Assembly: GCF_003597395.2 (NCBI RefSeq)
Contig: NC_133774.1
Coordinates: 37,413,487-37,477,486 of the forward strand
DNA: 64,000 nucleotides
Direction of reading: 5' to 3'
Source: Chelonoidis abingdonii
Taxonomy: Eukaryota > Chordata > Testudines > Testudinidae
In this document: one piece after another, positions 1 to 28,694 of the stretch
How the letters are laid out: each line of letters opens with the position of its first letter
Numbering within the stretch: the stretch's first letter is position 1
Made by a program: the position numbers and the translations under genes
Notes under the pieces: model-generated
Told to the model about the DNA's origin: nothing
Databases searched by the model: none
What the model saw: only the letters and a program-made list of their open reading frames with translations

Positions 1-2059
1 ATAAATAATTCCTTGAGTACTGTAAATGTCACCCTCTGTGTACTGAATGCTGCGTGGCAGACGCGATGCTCTGCGTGAAGAGGCAGTATCCGCTCCTCTG
101 CCCCTCCCCAGGGTAGACAGCCGCCCAGTGAGTGCTCTTGCTGAGTGTGGCCAGGGGCTCCGGGGTGAAAATGGGAATGACTCCCTTTTTCTGACAGTGG
201 ATGGTACAAACACCTGGTAACTGTCTTCATCTTATCACCTGGGGGCTGAGCTTCATCAGACCCCTTCCTCTCTTTGCGTAAAGAAAAGATTCTGAACTGA
301 TGGACTGTCATAGCCCATGGTGGCTCCTCCCCCTCATTTGATCTCAGTAACTACTCTTGATTCTTATTCATGCATTCTTCATAATATCATCCAACAATGG
401 GTGGGGGGCACTGCTGTGGTAGCCCAGGTAGGTGGGAAAGCAATGGTTGCGTTACTTGCAGCGGCCTCCCTCTGTGAATACTGACGTGGAGCAGCTGCCC
501 TGTGCTACACTAATTTTAATACACTGTATCCTATCTTGTCTGGACTGACTATTTTTATTAACCGTAAGGGCAGGATTGACTCAGTCCCAAGTGAGTTAAT
601 CCCCATTTCCTTTCAAAAATTTACACAGGGTTATATCCGTTCTGTCCCATTTACTGGTGAGTGTAACAAAAAGAGGCGAGATGGTAACAGTTTCTGCTGT
701 CTACAGTAGTACTGTACATCTACCACCAGGAAAGGGGGAGAGGAGCAGATTTTCAAGTAGCAATAATCACACCCTCAGATTCACTTCATTGGTTATGATA
801 CTGCCACTGTGCAAAGCTCTAATGCTCTTCAGTGCTGCAGATTTGCCTCTATCAGTACCATTCAGTACAAAGAGGGTGACATTGTAAGTACTCAAGGATT
901 GCTTTATTAACTTTCATTTCTCGTGGCTGGGGTTAGGGGAAGGAAACTGAATAGTTGTTCCGTGAACCATAAAAGACACCGTGTTGTAAGCTACAGACAC
1001 TGGGCGCTAAGCCAAGAATGCAAATAGTTTTACGAGACTGTTGAGGACTGTGGGATAGCGGGAGTCCTCAGCACCCCCGTTCCGTCCTCCCATGATCCCC
1101 TGGCCCTTGATGCTAATGTTAAATGGTCACGGGGGTTCTGGGTAAATTCGTCAGTCATTCCCTTGCTCCGGGAAAACATCAGCAGACAGTCCTTTCGCAC
1201 ATTTTTCTCCTGGATTGCCCTTGCAGAAACAATAGCACGGCAGCACTAGAGACCGTCGGCTTTTTGTTTTTCCGTCACCATTTGTGTACTAGATGCCGTG
1301 GGAGACAGAGGCGACACTCGAGCGCTACACACCAGCATTCAATTGCTTTTGCAATGATAGCAGAGATGGTTACCAGTCGTTCTGTGTACCGTCTACTGCC
1401 AGAAAAAACTGGCAATGACATGACGGTTATCTCTCCTTCTCTGAACTGTCCGCTGCTATCATGAGTGCCCCTGGCTAAAATCAGCCGGGGCGCAACGCAA
1501 AAGCAAACTTGGGATTGACTCACTGGCCACTGAGTCAATCCCTCCCTTATGCTGTCTAAAAATAGAGTCAGTCCTGACTACAAGAAGAGTCAAAGCAGCA
1601 GAGAATCCTGTGGCACCTTACAGACTAACAGACGTCTGTTAGTCTATAAGGTGCCACAGGATTCTCTGCTGCTTTTACAGATCCAGACTAACACGGCTAC
1701 TCCTCTGAAGGAAGAGTCAAGTGTATTAGAAGAGCGCAGCTACTCCATGGCTGTATTAACAGGGGTTCCCGCAAGAACCGCACTCATTGCTTCACTTCTC
1801 TCCCAACCCTCTGCAGCTACCGTGGCAGGGGCCCACCCCCCATTTCTGTCATGCAGTCGTGAGGAATACAAGAATAAGAAACATAGACTTATTTGTGACA
1901 TAAACGGGGGGGGCACTTGGAGGCAGGCAGTCGTGGCTATGACAGTCCAGGCAGGACATACTCAATTTTTAGAAACCAGAAGGGAGCGATTGACTCTGCC
2001 CCAAGTGAGCCACTCCCAATTTGGGTTTCAGAACCATTGTCACAGGGGCACTCATGATA
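1..2059. repeat. Non-coding portion of the Harbinger-like element, with internal inverted repeats
   Basis: Bases 1-60 reappear in inverted form at about 841-900: both hold the string GAGGGTGACAT or close variants of it and the motif AGTACTCAAGGA. Short related blocks built around 'accgtctactgcca' and 'gttaccagtcgttctgt' occur at 660-730 and 1360-1400. No gene is evident; the short ORFs here have no recognisable domain. A separate foldback repeat is inserted at 1594-1710. The stretch resembles the long non-coding flank of turtle Harbinger-type elements, a judgement from familiarity only. Confidence 0.5.
1584..1720 (+). repeat. Foldback retroposon copy 1 with 10-bp target duplication
   Basis: Bases 1592-1633 and 1634-1675 form an almost perfect zero-spacer palindrome (one mismatch in 42 pairs, centre GACGTC). 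It is followed by the tail 'cagactaacacggctact' and an end in CTCTGAAG. The whole is bracketed by the direct repeat GAAGAGTCAA at 1584-1593 and 1711-1720. The same family, with the same tail, occurs at 28351-28540. Long direct repeats point to target-primed reverse transcription rather than cut-and-paste transposition. Confidence 0.75.
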
Positions 2060-2225
2060 GCATCGGACACTAAACTGTGATGCACTGGCCAGGTAAACAG
2101 GAAAAAAGCCTGAATCCCGCGAACTTTTGAATTCCATTTCCTGATTGTCCACCGTGAGGGTCAGCACACACACAGGTGACCACACAGAGCTCATTTGCAC
2201 TCGTCACAATGCAGTCTCCTGATAT

Positions 2226-2663
2226 CGAAGAAGAGCGCCAGCTTGGACCACACAGGAGGTTCTGGATCTGATCGCTATCTGGGGTGAGGACTCAGTGCTC
2301 ACAGCACTGCGTTCCAAAAGACGAAATGAAAAAGTTTTTGAAAGAATTTCAAAGTCTATGGCTGATAAAGGTCACAGCAGAGACTCCCTTCAGTGCCGAG
2401 TGAAACTGAAGGAACTTAGACAGGGTTACCAGAAAGCCAGAGAAGCAAACGGAAGGTCAGGCTCTGAGCCGAAAACATGCCGCTTCTATGCTGAACTACA
2501 TGCAATTTTGGGGTTCAGCGCTACCAGTGCCCCACCCCTGTCCGTGGATTCAGACTTTGGGATTGAAATATCAAGTGTTTCTGAGGATGTAGCCGAGGGG
2601 GAAGATGGAGACGAATTTGAGGATGAAGATGACCGTGGTGTGATAGCACACAGCAGTCCGTAA
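2226..2663 (+). pseudogene. Harbinger Myb/SANT-like DNA-binding protein, left copy
   Basis: The frame through 2244-2663 starts W-T-T-Q-E-V-L-D-L-I-A-I-W-G and continues with R-S-K-R-R-N-E-K-V-F-E-R-I-S, C-R-V-K-L-K-E-L-R-Q-G-Y, and T-C-R-F-Y-A-E-L-H-A-I-L-G. This is the trihelix/Myb-like layout of the second protein of PIF/Harbinger elements, which helps bring the transposase to the element ends. An acidic tail (E/D-rich, 2600-2640) ends at a stop at 2661-2663. The block is open for over 400 bases, but its likely 3' part at 3740-4110 is frameshifted, so the gene as a whole is broken. An inverted, more damaged copy lies at 7900-8400. Confidence 0.75.
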
Positions 2664-3739
2664 CCCCAACAGCCAGGATCTTTTTGAGACCCAAGAATCA
2701 CAGTCCCTGCGCTCCCAAGCGAGAAGCCCAGACAGTGAAGCCATGGAAGCGACCTCCGGTAAGTGTCCCTTCATTCTGTACCAAACACGGATTAAAACAA
2801 GACGGTTTTTGTAGATCGCATTGACACCAGGGCTTTTGCTGCAGTCGCAGCCATTACTGTTACAGGAAAATTTCGTTAACATGTCTGGGGATGGAGTGAA
2901 AAATCCTCCAAATTAATGTCCATGAATCGATCGTGGAGGAACTCCAAAAACCCTTATGCTATATGAGAACATTTCTGGCCAAGACAGCCTTCTCCGTTCC
3001 CCATAGTAGGTAACTTTTCAACGCCTTGCATTTTGCAAGACATTTTGTACTGCAGGCATTGAAGGCATTGCACTGAAGGCATTGCATAAACAAACGATCT
3101 GCCTCCTGCGGTGCTATTGTCAGGAGAGAGATATCATCCATTGTTACCTTGTAGAACATCAGGGAATGTAAACAGGGGGCAGACATGGCGATTTTGCTAC
3201 TGGCCAGAGCGGGGGGATGGGAGGAGGGGATAGCGACGAGTTTTCAGCGTCTGGCAAGCAGGATTCTTCCCTGCTACCAGCAACGCGATGCGGGGGGTGA
3301 TGTAGGGTGATCACTAGCAGTGATCGTATATGATAGGAGCCATGCGCTGTTGGTGGATGTGAAAGAGGGGGGTTTGGGCTTTGCAGGCTCCTCTTAACAG
3401 GAGCAAGGCATCATATAGATCACTGTGTATATGAACGGCGGAGAAGTCAAAATTTTAAAGCCTCACTTACCATCGCCGCGTGGACGTACGTTTGGCCGTA
3501 CCTGCGTCTGTGTGTGTGCCACACCAGTCACACAGACACTGAATATTTAAACGCTACAAAATGCGACCTTGTAGAGATCACATGTGCTCTGTAAGGTGGA
3601 TAGTGTTCTATGTGAAAGAGTACTATCATTGCTCTGTAAAAGGTATCTTTCCACATACTTATCACCCTGGTTTGCCTTCCCCATGCAGCAGCTGCACATT
3701 TCTCAGAAGTCCCTATGCCATCACGAGGGTGTGCTGTGA

Positions 3740-4110
3740 TACGGCGGAGGAAGAAGAAGACGCGCAGATGAAATGTTCACAGAAATTATTGAAGTAACAC
3801 GCAATGAGAGGGATAAACAGAATGATTGGAAGGATGTGGTAGCAAAGTACAGGAAAGATGCCAGTGAACGATCTGAGAGGGCTTAGGCAGGAAGACCAGC
3901 GTTGGAGAGAAGAAAACGCTGGATCTGCTGCGTTCTCAAACTGAAATCCTCCAACGCATGGTGGAGCTTCAGGAAGAGCAGCACAGTAGCAGAGTGCCAC
4001 TGCAGCCCCTGTATAACCTCCCTGCAAGCCCACGTCCATATCTCCCTCACCCAGACGTGTAAGAACGCGTGGTGGAAGGCTTTCTGCACCCGCCTACGCT
4101 CCTCCATCCA
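3740..4110 (+). pseudogene. 3' part of the Myb-like Harbinger protein, left copy
   Basis: A basic run (RRRKK-like, 3742-3765) leads into M-F-T-E-I-I-E-V-T-R-N-E-R and then an arginine/glutamate-rich, coiled-coil-like stretch. The frame is broken by a stop near 3883 and by shifts. This layout (acidic tail, gap, basic motif, then a helical C-terminus) also occurs at 38239-38598 in the second Harbinger copy. The gap between 2664 and 3740 may be a former intron or non-coding insertion. Function is inferred from position. Confidence 0.5.
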
Positions 4111-5149
4111 CCCCTGATTAATTGCTCAGAGTTCAAGAAAAGGCTGTTAATTACGCTACAATGTGCTTATGTAGCCTTTCCCTTCCCCTCCTTCCAAAGC
4201 ACAGCAGTCAGGGACACCTTCCTAATTCTCTGCCTTTTTTTTATAGTTCCTTTGTAATACAGAATACATCGAAAGGGGAGGGTGGGTTGCTTACAGGGAA
4301 ATCTAGTAAGTGAAAAACTCATGATTTTTAACAGATGCATAATTACTTTTTTAATGAATAATAAATTACTTTTTTAAACAGATACATAATTTATATTCCT
4401 TCGCCTAACCTGTAATGAAAAAGGGGGAAGGGTGGGTTGCTTATCACTGAATAAAGATCCATGCAAGTGCGGAGGGTTCATCAAGTGGAAGCAAACTAGT
4501 CACACCGTACCCTGGGCCAGTGCTTAAACTTTGTTTTCAAGGCTTCCTCTGAATGCGACAGCAACCTCCAGGTTGTGCTCTTCTAATCGGCCACTGGTCT
4601 CTGAGGCTTTGCTCGTACTCAGTGGCCAGGTGACTTTGCCTGCAGCCTACCACTTCCAGCCACTCTCGCATAAATGTCTCCCCCTTTAGTCTCCACCAAG
4701 ATGTTGGGAGCAGCTACACAGCGAAGCAGCGCATAATTGCTTATGTCATGTGCCAAGGCTACCACGACTTTCAAGAGCGGTTGCACTGTGGGTAGCGTTC
4801 CTCAGCTATCGCCATAGTTCCCACTTCCGTGTTGAGAGCACAGTGCCCTGATGGGAGCATAAAATATGCCCGGGTTGGTGCTGGGTACAGCTCACCCTCC
4901 CTTTGGAAGGCAGGCAGACAACCCTTTGGCGCCTTTTTCGCGGAGCTGCATTGACGCAAACGCCATAGCACAGCAATCATGGACCCTGAGTCACAAATGT
5001 ATTCGTGACCGTTGTCAACACCGCTGCGGTACTTTCTCGATGCTGACTATACACTGACATGAACTGCAACAGGCAGGAGGAGAGGAGGAGGCAGCTAATT
5101 AGCTGAGCGGCGAGGACAGCGATGACGACGATGGAGGCAAGAATTCTCC

Positions 5150-6294
5150 ATAAAACCGCTGGCCCCAGCGTTTCTGGAGCTACTGATAATTAACGGGCTC
5201 TACTACCCCATTGAACGCCGAATTTGGGCAGGGAAACAAGCACAGACTGGTGGACCGCATTGTTTTGACGGTGTGGACCGATTCGAGGTGGCTGCGACAA
5301 CTTTTCGCATCGCGTAAGAGCACTTTCTTAGAACTTTGTGACATGCTTTCCCTGCCCTGAAACGCCGTAATACAAACATGAGAGCAGCCCTCACAGTGGA
5401 GAAGCGAGTGGCAATAGCCCTCTGGAGCTTGCAACCGCCAGACAGCTACCGGTCAGTCGGAAATCAACTTTGAGTGGGCAATCTACTGTGGGGGCTGCAG
5501 TGATGCAAGTAGCCAAACAATCGTTAAGCTGCTGCTACGAAAGGTTGTGACTTGGGAATCGTGCAGGTGATAGTTGGATGGCTTTGCTGCATGGGTTTTC
5601 CGAACTGTGGTGGGGCATAGATGGAACCATATCCCTATCTTGGCCCCAGAAACCAGGGCACCCAGTAGTGAACCGCAAGGGGTACTTTTCAATGGTGTCT
5701 GCAACGCACGGTGGACCACGAGGACGTTTCACCCACATCACGTGGGAGTGGCCAGGAAGGGTTCTGACTCGCCGTCTTCAGGGCACTAGTCTGTTTAAAC
5801 GGCTGCAGCAGGGAATTACTTCCCAGACCAGAAAATAACCGTTGGGAGTTCAAATGCCTATAGTTTATCCGGGGGTCCCAGCCTACCCCTTGAAGCATGG
5901 CTCATGAAGCCATACACTGCAGCCTGGACAGTGTCAGGACTGTTCAACTACAGGCTGCGCAAGTGCCGGATGGTGGTAAAAATGTGCATTTGGCCGTTTA
6001 AAGGGTCGCCGATCATTACTTACTCCTCAGACCTCAGCCAACCAATGTTCCCGCTTGCTATTGCTGCTTGCTGTGTGCTCCATATTTTGTGAGACTAAGG
6101 GGGAGACATTTATGGCTGGGTGGGAGGCTAGAGGCAAATCACCTGGCCGCTGAGTACGAGACCGAGACCAGGGCGATTAGAAGAGCACAACTGGAGGCGC
6201 TGCGCATCAGAGAAGCCTTGAAAACGAGTTTCAGCACGGCCCCAGAGGTACGGTGTGACTCTGTTTGCTTCCCCTTTGATGACCTCCGCACTTG
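5150..6294 (+). pseudogene. PIF/Harbinger DDE transposase, decayed
   Basis: Recognisable blocks in order are: a helical N-terminal part with T-V-E-K-R-V-A-I-A-L-W (5395-5430); the first catalytic block with G-I-D-G-T (Asp at 5620-5622); N-R-K-G-Y-F-S-M-V (about 5671-5697); a second block around W-E-W-P-G-R-V (about 5742-5762); and A-Y-P-L-E-A-W-L-M-K-P-Y (5880-5916) then N-Y-R-L-R-K-C-R-M-V-V (about 5947-5979). These are hallmarks of Harbinger transposases. Frames switch several times, and the position before A-Y-P reads G-V/G-P instead of the usual G-D-P. The gene lies in the single-copy centre of the palindrome, and its 3' end is partly duplicated in the left arm (4470-4700, inverted). It is inactive. 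Confidence 0.8.
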
Positions 6295-6599
6295 ATGGAC
6301 TTATTCATGTAAGCACCACCCCACTTTTCATTACGTCGGCGAAGGAAATAAATTTGTAATCGTTAAATCATTTATTATTCATTAAAAGTAATTATGATCT
6401 GTTAAAAATCATGAGTTTTTCCTTACTAGATTCCTGTAAGGCAACCCACCCTCCCCCTTTCGATGTATTCTGTAATTACAAAGGAACTATAAAAAAAGGC
6501 AGAGAATTAGGTAAGGTGTCCCTGACGCTGTGCTTGGAAGGAGGGGGAAGGAAAGGCTACTACAGCCATTGACGTAATTACAGCTTTTCTTGAACTCTG

Positions 6600-6990
6600 C
6601 AGGGGTGTGGAGGAGTAGGCGGTGCAGAAAGCTTCCACCACGCGTTCTTACACGTCTGGGTGAGGGAGATATGGACGTGGGCTTGCAGGGAGTTATACAG
6701 GGCTGCAGTGGCACTCTTACTGTGCTGCTCTTCCTGAAGCTCCACATGCGTTGAGGATTTCAGTTTGGAAATGCAGCAGATCCAGCGTTGCTTCTCTCCA
6801 ACGTGGTCTTCCTGCCTAGCCCTCTCAGATCGTTCACTGGCATCTTTCCTGTACTTTGCTACACATCTTCCAATTCATTCTGTTTATCCCTCTCATTGCG
6901 TGTACTTCAATATTTCTGTGCATTTTCATCTCGCGTCGTCTTCTCCTCCGGTATCAACAGCTCCCTCGTGATGGCATAGGGACTTCAGAG
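6600..6990 (-). pseudogene. 3' part of the Myb-like Harbinger protein, inverted right copy
   Basis: The minus strand shows the same string of blocks as 3740-4110, including the region that reads W-S-F-R-K-S-S-T-V in one frame. It is an inverted duplicate, broken by frameshifts, and has no independent function. Confidence 0.5.
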
Positions 6991-7899
6991 AATGTGCAGC
7001 TGCATGGGGAAGCAAACCAGGGTGATAAGTATGTGGAAAGATCCTTTTGCAGAGCAATGACAGTACTTCTTTCACATAGAACACATCCACCTTACAGAGC
7101 ACATGTGATTCTATACAAGGTCGATTTTGTATCGTTTAAATATTCATGTCTGTGTGACTGGTGTGGCACACACACAGACCAGTACGGCCAACCGTACGTC
7201 CACGCGACGATGGTAGTGAGGCTTTAAAATTTTGACTTCGCCGCCGCATATACACAGTGATCTATATGATGGCCTGCTCCTATTAAGAGGAACTGCAAAA
7301 GCCAAACCCTCGTTCACATCCACCAACAGCGCATGGCTCCCTATCGTAACCGATCGCTGCTAGTGATCACCCTACATATCACCCCGCACGTGCGTTCCTG
7401 GTAGCAGGGAGAATCCTCTTTGCCAGACGCTGAAACTCGTTGCTATCGCATCCTCCATCCCCCGCGCTCTGGCAGTAGCCAAAATCGGCCATGTCTGACC
7501 CTATTTACACTTCCTGATGTTCTACAAGGTAACATGGACTGATATCTCTCCCTGACAGTAGAACGCAGGAGGCAGATCGTTTGTTTATGCAATGGCCTTC
7601 AGTGCAATGCCTTCAAGTGCCTGCAGTACCAAATGTCTTGCAAAAATGCATGGCGTTGAAAAAGTTACTACTGGGGGACCGGGAGAAGGCTGTCTTGGCC
7701 AGAATGTTCTCATATAGCATAAGGGTTTTGGAGTTCCATCCACGATCGATTTCATGAGATTAATTTGGAGATTTTCGCTCCATCCCCAGACATGTTACGG
7801 AATTTTCCTGTACAGTAATGGCTGCGACTGCAGCAAAGCCCTGGTGTCAGTGCGATCTAAAAAAACCGTCTTGTTTTAATCCGTTTTGGTACAGAATGA

Positions 7900-8400
7900 A
7901 GGGACATTACGGAGGTCGCTTCTGGCTTCACTCTGGGCTTCTCGCTTGGGAGCGCAGGGACTTGTAATTCTTGGTCTCAAAAAGATCCTGGCTGTGGGGT
8001 TTACGACTGCTGTGTGCTATCACCACGCTCATCTTCTCCTCAATTCGTCTCCATCTTCCCTCGCTACATCTCAGAAACACTTGATATTTCAATCCCAAGT
8101 CTGATCCACGGACAGGGGTGGGCATACTGGTAGCGCTGAACCCCAAAATGCATGTAGTTCAGCATAGAAGCGGCATGTTTTCGGCTCAGAGCCTGACCGC
8201 GTTTGCTTCTCTGGCTTTCTGTACCCTGTCTAAGTCCTTCACTTTCACTCGGCACTGAAGGAGTCTTGCCGTGCCCTTTATCAGCCATAGACTTTGAAAT
8301 TCTTTCAAAACTTTTTCATTTCGTCTTTTGAAACGCAGTGCTGGTGGCACTGATCCTCACCCAGATAGCGATCAGATCCAGAACCTCTGTGTGGTCCAGC
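7900..8400 (-). pseudogene. Harbinger Myb/SANT-like protein, inverted right copy
   Basis: The minus strand holds the counterpart of 2226-2663: M-A-D-K-G-H-G-K at 8288, then E-G-L-R-Q-G-T and S-R-K-H-A-A-S in shifted frames, then I-E-I-S-S-V-S-E. Frameshifts relative to the left copy show that it decayed separately after the duplication. Confidence 0.65.
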
Positions 8401-8689
8401 TGGCGCTCTTCTTAGATTATCAGGAGACTGCTTTGACGAGTGCAATGAGCTTCCTGTGTGGTCACTGTGTGTGTGCTGACCCTCACGGTGGAACTCAGGA
8501 ATGGAATTCAAAAGTTCGCGGGATTCAGGCTTTTTCCTGTTTACCTGGCCAGTGCATCACAGTTTAGTGGTCCGATGCAATCGATTTTTTGATCGCACTG
8601 TGGACGCGCAAAACCGATTTTATAACATCGGTTTTGTAATATCGGTTTAAACTACTTCGAAATAATCGTGCAGTGTAGACGTACCCTTA

Positions 8690-26727
<18,038 letters not shown>

Positions 26728-26924
26728 ATTGGGACCGCTCGGGCTGAGCAGTAGCGCTGCGCCAAGTGCCCGGATGGGGCCGCTAAGCCAATGGCAGCCG
26801 GAGCCGGAGCTGAAGCCGCAAACGGCTGGGGAGGGAGAGGAAGAGGGGAGGCCGGCGAGGAGGCGGCGCAGAGCCGGGGGCAGCCCCCAGGGACCCTCCT
26901 CCTGTCCTCTCCAGGGTCTGCCCC

Positions 26925-27565
26925 CACCCCGTCATAGAGGGCGCTGGGCGCTCCCCACCCCACAGCACAGGGGGCTGTCCCGGGACCCCCCCACCCCATC
27001 GCCAGAGGGCGCTGGGCGCTCCCCACCCCACCACACCGGGGGCTGTCCCGGGGCTCCCCACCCCGTTGCCAGAGTGGGGTGGGGAGGGCCCAGCGCCCAA
27101 CACACGGGGCTGTCCCGGGACCCCCCGTCCCATCGCCAGAGAGTGCTGGGCGCTCCCCACCCCACCACACACGGGGCTGTCCCGGGACCCCCCGCCCCAT
27201 CGCCAGAGAGTGCTGGGCGCTCCCCACCCCATAACGCAAGGAGCTGTCCTGGGACCCTCCTGACCCATCTCTAGAGGGTGCTCCCCACCCCACAACACAG
27301 GGAGCTGTCCCAAGACCCCTCGCCCCATCCCCAGAGGGCGCTGGGTGCTGCCCACCCCACTACACAGAGGGCTGTCCAGACTTCTACCCCATCCCAAGAA
27401 TGCATTCCCCAGTCCACAATACAGGAGCGCTGCACAGCAACCTGTATCTCATCTTGAGAGGGTGCTGCATACTATCTATCCCACAAGGGGGGCTGCTCAC
27501 GTACCCTCCTGAGAGAACACTCTTCACCTCACAGTAGAGAGGGCTGTCCAGATTCCCCCTAGCCC
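26925..27565. repeat. Minisatellite, unit about 66 bp
   Basis: About ten head-to-tail copies of a unit running 'ccagagggcgctgggcgctc', 'cccaccccacaacacag', 'ggggctgtcccgggaccc'. The copies nearest MIER3 (26925-27300) are very similar; those from 27300 to 27565 are more diverged. The array lies about 0.2-0.8 kb upstream of the MIER3 start codon. Long overlapping ORFs on both strands here are by-products of the repeat. Confidence 0.9.
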
Positions 27566-27570
27566 ATTCA

Positions 27571-28336
27571 GAAAAGCAACTTTCCATCCACTATATGCAG
27601 GAAAACTGCCCAGGCATCTGGAGAAGAGAACGGCCCTCCTGTCTTCTACTGTGTGATGCATTGAGCAAAGTCTCCTTTGCACTTTTCCTGGGTAAAGCAC
27701 AAACACAAATGAGTGCTGCTCAGGGGCATGTGCTTGGGGTAGGAGATGCATATAGGTGAGTGGGAAAACACCACCAATTTGGTCGACTTAATGTACCCTC
27801 TCTACACACACGCATGTCATACATCATTTTAAAGCTTATTAAGTCTACTTTAAGATGAGATATGATGTGGAGCTGTAAAGTGATGCCATTGCCATAAAAA
27901 AAGAAATAATGACACCATCAACACATTAAAATGACTACTTTCAACTATTTGCATTCCTTCGTATTAATGTAATGACTCCATGTATCATTTCAAGACATGA
28001 AATTGGATTTTTGTGACCTCAAAGCATCACAACAATCTAAAGGGTGCAATGAAATCTAATAATAAATTTATATAGGTGTCATTGAAATATAATAGCACTG
28101 GTGACATTTTTAGTCAACATCATTATCATCAGCAAATTCCCCAGATTCAAAGGCACTGTATATTTTTTCAGGGAGATTTAACATGTCAATAATGTAGTCT
28201 GGTATCTACATGGTTTAGTTGTGTGTGTGTGGCAGAAGTTTTTCACTCATCCTCTCACTTTGCACAGACATTTAGAAGTAGTATCTACATAACCTGGAGA
28301 AGATGATCCCAGAACTTGAATGCAGGAGATGGGATA
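27571..28336. other. Intergenic, no feature recognised
   Basis: A/T-rich DNA upstream of MIER3. No gene seen. Confidence 0.5.
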
Positions 28337-28554
28337 TACCCCCATATTTGGACTCCTTGTGGCACCTTAGAAACTAACAAATTAATCTGGGCATAAGCTT
28401 TCATGGGATATAACCCACTTCATCAGATGCAACAAATAAAATAAGCTTATGCCCAAATAAATTTGTTAGTTTCTAAGGTGCCACAAAGACTCCTCATTGT
28501 TTTTACTGATACAGACTAACACGTCTACCCCTCTGAAACCTACCCCCATATTTG
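28337..28554 (+). repeat. Foldback retroposon copy 2 with 14-bp target duplication
   Basis: The left arm 28351-28400 (starts GACTCCTTGTGGCACCTTAG) is the reverse complement of the right arm 28443-28492 (ends CTAAGGTGCCACAAAGACTC), with a ~42-bp loop. The tail 'acagactaacacgtctac' and CTCTGAAAC follow. Perfect 14-bp direct repeats TACCCCCATATTTG flank it (28337-28350 and 28541-28554). The tail matches copy 1 at 1594-1710. The structure is a retroposed unit whose 5' half is an inverted copy of its own 3' half. Confidence 0.8.
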
Positions 28555-28694
28555 AAATTTCTCCAATAGTGGTAACATATGCTGAGTTACAGCATCATTA
28601 AGCTCTTTAATGATGTTTGCAAACTCAAACACCTTTTGAGTGTCAGCCAATATTTGTCAGACAAATGCTGGAATTACTTGAGTACCTCCTCCCT

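Larger units (their letters stand above)
2060..4740 (+). repeat. Left arm of a ~2.6-kb imperfect palindrome
   Basis: From GCATCGGACACTAAACTGTG at 2060 inward, this arm matches the reverse complement of the right arm (about 6030-8578). The match is continuous through the Myb-like gene (2226-2663), a non-coding stretch, the Myb-like 3' part (3740-4110) and a T/A-rich block at 4310-4400. It reaches text at 4470-4700 equivalent to the 3' end of the transposase gene. By eye the arms differ by scattered substitutions and small indels, so they have diverged. The inner limit is approximate. Confidence 0.8.
6030..8578 (-). repeat. Right arm of the ~2.6-kb palindrome (inverted copy of 2060-4740)
   Basis: Reading the minus strand from 8578 gives the same order as the plus strand from 2060: the GCATCGGACCACTAAACTGTG start, Myb-like gene (8400-7900), 3' part (6990-6600) and the A/T block near 6360-6420. 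The true transposon end (8600-8686) lies outside this arm, so the palindrome is internal to the element. The inner limit is approximate. Confidence 0.8.
1..8686 (+). mobile_element. Large decayed PIF/Harbinger-type DNA transposon (left end outside window)
   Basis: The right end at about 8600-8686 has the TIR-like ending AGTGTAGACGTACCC followed by TTA, the usual Harbinger target site. Inside are remains of both genes of such elements: a Myb/SANT-like DNA-binding protein (2226-2663, with an inverted copy at 7900-8400) and a DDE transposase (5150-6294). Bases 1-2059 are non-coding and hold their own inverted repeats. All reading frames are broken, so the copy is dead. It sits in what must be intron 10 of MIER3. 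The left terminus was not seen, so total length is unknown, and part of 1-2059 could belong to a different neighbouring element. Confidence 0.75.

Noticed and set aside
28337..28554. CRISPR-like or DNA-MITE reading of the inverted arms
   Set aside because: Only two inverted arms, vertebrate context, and 14-bp direct flanks do not fit a CRISPR array or a cut-and-paste MITE.
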